From Flavobacteriales bacterium (GTDB lineage Bacteria; Bacteroidota; Bacteroidia; Flavobacteriales_D; Parvicellaceae), in the NCBI GenBank assembly GCA_020635565.1, contig JACJZN010000007.1, positions 372,001 through 436,000 of the forward strand: a stretch of DNA of 64,000 nucleotides. Direction: 5' to 3'. The notes below the pieces were generated by a model. That model did not search any database, was not told where the DNA came from, and worked only from the letters and a program-made list of their open reading frames with translations. Made by a program: the position numbers and the translations under genes. Position 1 is the first letter of the stretch; the number at the start of each line of letters is the position of its first letter. Below, piece after piece: positions 59,747 to 64,000 of this stretch.

Positions 59747-60739
59747 TCAACCAACTAACCCGTTCGATATTAGGTATTCAGCTATTTGAATAGCATTGGT
59801 CGCTGCACCTTTTCTAAGATTATCAGCCACGATCCACATATCAATTCCATGTTCAACTGAAACATCACGTCTGATCCTTCCCACAAACACTTCATCTCTG
59901 TTGTGCGAAGTAAGCGGCATGGGATAAACATTATTCAATGGATCATCCTGAACAATAATTCCAGGGGTCTCAGATAATTTATGTTTAACATCAGATATAT
60001 TGAAGTCGTTTTGGGTTTGAATGTTCACGGCTTCAGAATGACCCCCCACTACAGGAACACGAACAACGGTAGCTGTGATTTGAATAGAATCATCTCCCAA
60101 TATCTTTCGGGTTTCATTCACCAATTTCATCTCCTCGCTGGTATAACCATTATCCTCAAAATCTCCGCCATGAGGTAAGCAATTTTTATCAATTGGGTGA
60201 GGGTAAACCATTTCTGCAGCAACTCCAACGCGCTCATCTTCCATTTGTTTCACCGCTGCAACTCCTGTTCCTGTTACACTCTGGTAAGTAGAAATTACCA
60301 AACGTTTGATTCCATAATTTCTATGTATAGGCAACAAAGCCAATACCATTTGTATTGTGCTACAATTTGGATTGGCAATGATTTTATCCTCTTTAGTTAA
60401 TAAATTAGCGTTGATCTCTGGGACAACTAGTTTTTTAGTTTTATCCATTCTCCAGGCAGAAGAATTATCGATCACTGTTGTTCCATTAGCAGCGAATTTT
60501 GGAGCCCATTCTTTAGACACACCCCCTCCGGCAGAGAAAATAGCAATATCTGGTCGAGCATCTACAGCCTCTTGAAGTCCATGTAGGGTGTATGTTTTAC
60601 CATTGTAATCGATCTGTTTTCCTTTACTTCTTTCAGAGGCAACTAGTATCAATTCATCGTAAGGAAAGTTTCTTTCTTTCAGAACTTCAAGCATTACATT
60701 GCCTACCATTCCAGTAGCTCCTACAACGGCTAATTTCAT
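59747..60739 (-). CDS. asd: Aspartate-semialdehyde dehydrogenase
   Basis: A 330-residue enzyme reducing aspartyl phosphate to aspartate semialdehyde with NADPH, at the branch to lysine/diaminopimelate, threonine and methionine. The N-terminal nucleotide loop is KLAVVGATGMVGNVMLEVL. The catalytic Cys is C126 in NPNCSTIQMV. QSVTGTGVAAVKQ, VPVVGGHSEAVNIQ and PLTSHNRDEVFVGRIRRD are also conserved. Length is typical. It appears to be monocistronic, with its own -7 box upstream. Confidence 0.95.
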   Translation of the reverse strand: MKLAVVGATGMVGNVMLEVLKERNFPYDELILVASERSKGKQIDYNGKTYTLHGLQEAVDARPDIAIFSAGGGVSKEWAPKFAANGTTVIDNSSAWRMDKTKKLVVPEINANLLTKEDKIIANPNCSTIQMVLALLPIHRNYGIKRLVISTYQSVTGTGVAAVKQMEDERVGVAAEMVYPHPIDKNCLPHGGDFEDNGYTSEEMKLVNETRKILGDDSIQITATVVRVPVVGGHSEAVNIQTQNDFNISDVKHKLSETPGIIVQDDPLNNVYPMPLTSHNRDEVFVGRIRRDVSVEHGIDMWIVADNLRKGAATNAIQIAEYLISNGLVG

Positions 60740-60756
60740 AAACTACAATTTTTTAG

Positions 60757-60764
60757 CAAATGTA
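60757..60764 (-). promoter_or_regulatory. Putative -7 box of asd
   Basis: TACATTTG on the minus strand fits TAnnTTTG, 17 bases before the ATG at 60739. Confidence 0.45.
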
Positions 60765-60910
60765 AATAATGAATCGATATGTGGTGCGAGAATTGATTAA
60801 TTGTCCCTAATTGAAAATCATTCGTTGTATTCATTGAATTTAAACTGAGAGCCCCATTTCACCATTATATCGAATGGTATTTTTTCTTATATTTAAGGGC
60901 ATATAAACAA

Positions 60911-61573
60911 ATGGATATGGCAGACCTACTTCAAGAATATAAAGAGTATTACCGCACAAGGGCAGACCGATTTAAAAACGATCCTGAATATAGTTTTAGT
61001 TATGAAGCCGAAAATAATCTGGCGAAGGCAATGGAGTCGTGTTCATTGTTGGAAGAATTCAAAGATAAGTTAGGTAATCTGAATGATCTATGTGCTGTTG
61101 CTTTGGTCAAAGATGATATGAGGGTCGAGTATAGCACCTTCGATGAAATGAAGGAAGATATTCGAAAACTGGCAGCACAGAGAATTTTAGCGCAGGTAGA
61201 TGGTTGTGTAGATGTTATGGATGTGGTGACATTAGTAACTGAAATTACGAACCATAATAGTATCGAGATTTCTAAGGATGAGATGGCAATTGATGTGTTT
61301 TCAGATTGGAAAAGATTGGAAGATATTGAAGAATTGGAAACTGCTATTGTGCCAGAGAGAAGAAAAGGAGAAAATAGAGAGAGTTCTCAAGCGATCAAGA
61401 ATAAAATGATGGAAAATATCATTGATCTTGAGAATAGTTTGAAGGAATGGTTCCCTGGTTGGAAACTAGAACTTGACTTGATCTATGAGGAAAGACATTT
61501 CAGGTTGCTTCCTTATCCAAAGGAAAGCATTGATCGTAGATTCAATGAAATGAGAGCAGTAACTAACCGATAA
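60911..61573 (+). CDS. Uncharacterised cytoplasmic protein (first gene of an unknown pair)
   Basis: A 220-residue protein that I do not recognise. It has no signal peptide or membrane helix, is acidic overall and is mostly helical by composition (LLQEYKEYYRTRADRFKNDP; EDIRKLAAQRILAQVDGCVD). A short aromatic segment WFPGWKLELDLIYEERHFRL near the C-terminus is the most distinctive stretch. The ATG at 60911 is used; an in-frame ATG two codons later is equally possible. It lies 10 bases upstream of a 467-residue protein that is also unknown, and the two probably share a transcript. No mobile-element signs are present. Confidence 0.55.
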   Translation: MDMADLLQEYKEYYRTRADRFKNDPEYSFSYEAENNLAKAMESCSLLEEFKDKLGNLNDLCAVALVKDDMRVEYSTFDEMKEDIRKLAAQRILAQVDGCVDVMDVVTLVTEITNHNSIEISKDEMAIDVFSDWKRLEDIEELETAIVPERRKGENRESSQAIKNKMMENIIDLENSLKEWFPGWKLELDLIYEERHFRLLPYPKESIDRRFNEMRAVTNR

Positions 61574-61583
61574 CAAAAGAATT

Positions 61584-62987
61584 ATGCCAATAGATCCAAT
61601 GATGCTTGATGCCACCCTGAATACATTTAGAGGTATGGCAAAAGAAATAGAAAGTAAGGGACTTACTGGAGAAGCGGTAGATAATATGAATGCTGCTTTG
61701 GCCAGGATGGAACAACTGGGAAGAGAGCTGGATGATTTCATGGACTACAACGGAAGGGTCATGAATGAAAATCTTTACGGAAACTTCAGTGATAATTATG
61801 GAAGAGCTTTAATAGCTGAGGCAAAAGCAGCTCAGGAGGCGAAAGGTTATGATGATGCTACTTTATTAAAGCAGTCTGTGGATGCTCTGAAACAAGCGAT
61901 CAAAGCTATTGAGGATGGGAAGAAAGACGCGATGGCAGAATCTGATAAAGTTAAGTCCAAAGAGGGGTATGCAATGATGAAGTCACATTTCAGAAATGAT
62001 CCTAAAATGTCTAAACTTTTGGGCAATATAGAAGGAGCAGTAGATAAAACACAAGCAGAACAAGAAGCAAATCTGGACAAATACAGCAATGCTCATGAAA
62101 TTAATATAGACTTTCAGACTGAGGTGTATACCAAGTCTATTCAAGATCTGATCAATTTGGGCGAAGAGCCGGGAATGACACTTCCGAGATTCTTGAAGAT
62201 CCAGATCGAAAAGGGAATGGATAAGGCAATGGAGGGTTCTCAGGCACAATTGACCGCCATCGAACTGGAATTGGAATATGCTAAAGTTCAGGCAATATCA
62301 CCATATATTATTCAGCAAAAGGAGGAGGAACTGGCATTGTATAAGCATATGTCAGCTGAGGCACCCTATGGTGTCCCAAATAGTAAGAAATATGGATATT
62401 TAAGGAGAAAGATCGAACATAAATATGAGCCTATCCATAATAGGTGGGATCAAATGATAAGAAGATGGGAAAGCATTTTAGACACACTTGAGTACTGGGT
62501 TATTGCCGGTTCTAGTGTATACCCTGCTTATGCGCCTTGGAGTTTTATCCCCGATTGGAAAGAACAAAAGGAAGTAGCGGAGTACTATAAGGACTGTTTT
62601 CCTGGTTTTCTTAAGGTCAAAGAGAAAAACCTGCAAGAATATTTTGGGATGTCTTTTAGAGACATCTTTACTCACGAAACATTTATATGGAAAGTAAACA
62701 ATAATTACATAGGATATTCTCAAGAGTTTTTAGAATTCTTGGTTGGTCCTGTGTACGAGAAATGTATTCCATTAAGTCATCCATCTAGTGATTTGATAAT
62801 GACTTTCGAAAATAATTTTCATCACCCAAGGAAGATGTCTGATCCTCAAAGTCATTTACCAGGGGAGAGATTCAGAGATTTTTATGATCAGAGATATGGT
62901 CAGGGTCGATACGAAATGAAGTATAGTAAAATAGCTAACAATGGAAGTAATGCAGCTCCTTGGAACTTGAAGACGTTTAAGTATTGA
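61584..62987 (+). CDS. Uncharacterised cytoplasmic protein (second gene of an unknown pair)
   Basis: A 467-residue protein that I do not recognise, without signal peptide or membrane helix. The first 260 residues are helical and likely coiled (DNMNAALARMEQLGRELDDF; ALIAEAKAAQEAKG; EEELALYKHM). The C-terminal 200 residues are rich in aromatic residues and Pro/His (WVIAGSSVYPAYAPWSFIPD; EYFGMSFRDIFTHETFIWKV; FYDQRYGQGRYEMKY), suggesting a separate folded domain. The helical-then-aromatic build could fit a structural or effector-like protein, but nothing identifies an enzyme. It follows its partner by 10 bases. Confidence 0.55.
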   Translation: MPIDPMMLDATLNTFRGMAKEIESKGLTGEAVDNMNAALARMEQLGRELDDFMDYNGRVMNENLYGNFSDNYGRALIAEAKAAQEAKGYDDATLLKQSVDALKQAIKAIEDGKKDAMAESDKVKSKEGYAMMKSHFRNDPKMSKLLGNIEGAVDKTQAEQEANLDKYSNAHEINIDFQTEVYTKSIQDLINLGEEPGMTLPRFLKIQIEKGMDKAMEGSQAQLTAIELELEYAKVQAISPYIIQQKEEELALYKHMSAEAPYGVPNSKKYGYLRRKIEHKYEPIHNRWDQMIRRWESILDTLEYWVIAGSSVYPAYAPWSFIPDWKEQKEVAEYYKDCFPGFLKVKEKNLQEYFGMSFRDIFTHETFIWKVNNNYIGYSQEFLEFLVGPVYEKCIPLSHPSSDLIMTFENNFHHPRKMSDPQSHLPGERFRDFYDQRYGQGRYEMKYSKIANNGSNAAPWNLKTFKY

Positions 62988-63040
62988 TGGGATCTCCTTT
63001 CTTGAATTTTTAGGCAATGGTTTTGAAAATGTCATAGCAC

Positions 63041-63069
63041 AAAAAAACCCAAACATTTCTGTCTGGGTT
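63041..63069 (-). terminator. Rho-independent terminator of the tRNA gene
   Basis: AACCCAAAC (63046-63054) and GTCTGGGTT (63061-63069) pair with one mismatch around a 6-base loop. On the minus strand the stem is followed by seven T residues. Confidence 0.7.
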
Positions 63070-63071
63070 CT

Positions 63072-63148
63072 TGGTGGCGCGGGGGAGATTTGAACTCCCG
63101 ACCTCAGGGTTATGAATCCTGCGCTCTAACCAACTGAGCTACCGCGCC
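63072..63148 (-). tRNA. tRNA-Met (anticodon CAT), with encoded CCA
   Basis: The minus strand folds as a complete tRNA: acceptor GGCGCGG/CCGCGCC, D arm GCTC...GAGC, anticodon loop TTCATAA and T arm GGGAG-TTCAAAT-CTCCC. The anticodon CAT reads Met; whether it is an elongator or a lysidine-modified Ile2 species cannot be settled by eye, but the absence of initiator-type features (three G-C pairs in the anticodon stem) argues against the initiator. One A-C mismatch sits at the base of the anticodon loop. The 3' ACCA is encoded (63072-63075). Confidence 0.93.
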
Positions 63149-63310
63149 TAAGTAAATCTCAGCAATTTCGTACAACTAAGTGAGTTCTTCTGGCAACTAT
63201 TCTAATTGGCGTTGTTGAAGATTTTGTAAAAAATCACTTAGGGAGCGCAAATATATAAAAATTGTCAATTGTCATTCATTTGGAATGAAAAAAAATCCCT
63301 TTTTGTTGTA

Positions 63311-63345
63311 TTTGTGAAGTCTTTGACGTGCTTTCATTATTTTTG
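63311..63345 (+). promoter_or_regulatory. Putative promoter of hflX
   Basis: TTTG at 63311-63314 and TATTTTTG at 63338-63345 (fits TAnnTTTG) are 23 bases apart, at the upper limit of the usual spacing. The ATG follows at 63363, leaving a leader of only about 10 bases. Confidence 0.45.
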
Positions 63346-63362
63346 TCTACTTAATTATCTTA

Positions 63363-64000
63363 ATGGGAGATCCATACCATACTTTAGAAAAGCAGGAAAC
63401 TGCTGTTATTATCGGTTTGACCACGGAAGGTGTTACCGAAGAAATGACGCATGAATATCTGGATGAATTAGCTTTTTTGGCCGAAACTTCTGGAGCTATA
63501 ACCGTAAAGCGATTCACGCAAAAAATGTCTCTGCCCAATACCGCAACATTTGTAGGGAAAGGTAAATTACAGGAGATAAAAGATTTTATTGATGAGAATG
63601 AGATAGACATGGCGATTTTTGATGATGACCTTTCGCCTACTCAGATCCGAAACATCGAACGTGAATTGAATATCAAGATATTAGATAGAAGTAACCTTAT
63701 CTTAGATATTTTCGCGAGTAGAGCACGTTCAGCCGATGCAAAAACTCAAGTTGAGCTGGCTCAATACCAATATTTGCTTCCACGTCTTACCAGAATGTGG
63801 ACGCACTTGGAGCGTCAGAAAGGTGGGATTGGAATGAGAGGGCCTGGAGAAACTCAGATCGAAACGGATAGAAGGATCATAAAGGATAAAATAACTCGTC
63901 TCAAAGAAAAGCTGGATAAGATTGACAAACAGAAACAAGTTCAGAGGGGAAATCGAGGTAAGATGGTAAGAGTTGCTTTGGTCGGATACACTAACGTTGG
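63363..64000 (+). CDS. hflX: GTPase HflX, N-terminal part (partial)
   Basis: The first 212 codons are in the window and the frame continues past the right edge. The N-terminal domain (AVIIGLTTEGVTEEMTHEYL, NTATFVGKGKLQEIKDFI, AIFDDDLSPTQIRNIERELN) and the linker with the HflX signature GGIGMRGPGETQIETDRR are clear. The GTPase core begins at VRVALVGYTNVG, the first half of the P-loop, where the window ends. HflX is a ribosome-associated GTPase that rescues or splits stalled ribosomes, for example after heat stress. The ATG at 63363 is preceded by a putative promoter. It diverges from tRNA-Met. Confidence 0.93.
   Translation, partial: MGDPYHTLEKQETAVIIGLTTEGVTEEMTHEYLDELAFLAETSGAITVKRFTQKMSLPNTATFVGKGKLQEIKDFIDENEIDMAIFDDDLSPTQIRNIERELNIKILDRSNLILDIFASRARSADAKTQVELAQYQYLLPRLTRMWTHLERQKGGIGMRGPGETQIETDRRIIKDKITRLKEKLDKIDKQKQVQRGNRGKMVRVALVGYTNV

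Noticed and set aside
63175..63243. Complementary 8-base segments CTAAGTGA and TCACTTAG upstream of hflX.
   Set aside because: They are more than 50 bases apart without supporting structure, so a hairpin or operator is unconvincing.

Overview
The window looks like chromosome from a marine or freshwater member of the Bacteroidota, most likely order Flavobacteriales. The evidence is the low GC content, promoter-like TAnnTTTG boxes with little Shine-Dalgarno sequence, several type IX secretion (T9SS) cargo proteins with type A or type B C-terminal sorting domains, a PorP/SprF-family protein, a DUF2723 membrane protein, an RibBA fusion and a DnaG primase without zinc ligands. I cannot name the genus. 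I see no prophage, insertion sequence or CRISPR array.

Layout. 1-4.4 kb: start of mutS (partial), an SpoU-type RNA methyltransferase, an M23 peptidase, the DNA polymerase III delta' subunit, a DUF72 protein and a CvpA-like protein. 4.5-7.4 kb: a LytTR response regulator preceded by three direct repeats with exact 21-bp spacing, then a convergent operon of ECF sigma factor, zinc anti-sigma factor, MsrA and MsrB. 7.5-16.7 kb: dnaG, an MscS channel, a choice-of-anchor-L/OmpA/T9SS fusion, two tandem TonB-like proteins, SixA, an alpha/beta hydrolase, an Lrp-type regulator, an MmcQ/YjbR protein and Ung. 16.7-23.4 kb: a LuxR-type regulator diverging from three secreted-protein genes. Two of these are tandem beta-helix paralogues. 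The third is a large SprB-repeat adhesin interrupted by one in-frame TGA.

23.4-36.3 kb: a Y_Y_Y-sensor/SpoIIE phosphatase, DinB, a long PurF-type amidotransferase, a SPOR-like secreted protein, an 890-residue membrane-anchored protein and a WD40-caspase-like protein. 36.4-43.5 kb: a T9SS type B cassette of a PKD-repeat giant, a PD40/TPR protein and a PorP/SprF protein, with overlapping genes. 43.5-55 kb: a membrane pyrophosphatase, a YhhN-family protein, an ECF sigma factor coupled to a membrane protein with PKD and type B sorting domains, a polysaccharide deacetylase, a 1497-residue DUF2723 protein and ribBA. 55-64 kb: a secreted protein with a possible clan-CD His/Cys dyad, a coupled operon (MarR, nitroreductase, phosphoesterase, MATE) with a likely operator, asd, two unrecognised genes, tRNA-Met and the start of hflX.

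The themes are surface proteins exported by T9SS together with their partners, and envelope or oxidative-stress signalling through paired sigma/anti-sigma genes. The observations most worth following are the sigma-factor-coupled membrane protein ending in a T9SS-like sorting domain, the twin beta-helix proteins with a strictly conserved tail, the nonsense-interrupted adhesin, the 21-bp LytTR repeats, the putative His/Cys protease family at 55.1 kb and the unknown two-gene unit at 60.9-63.0 kb.
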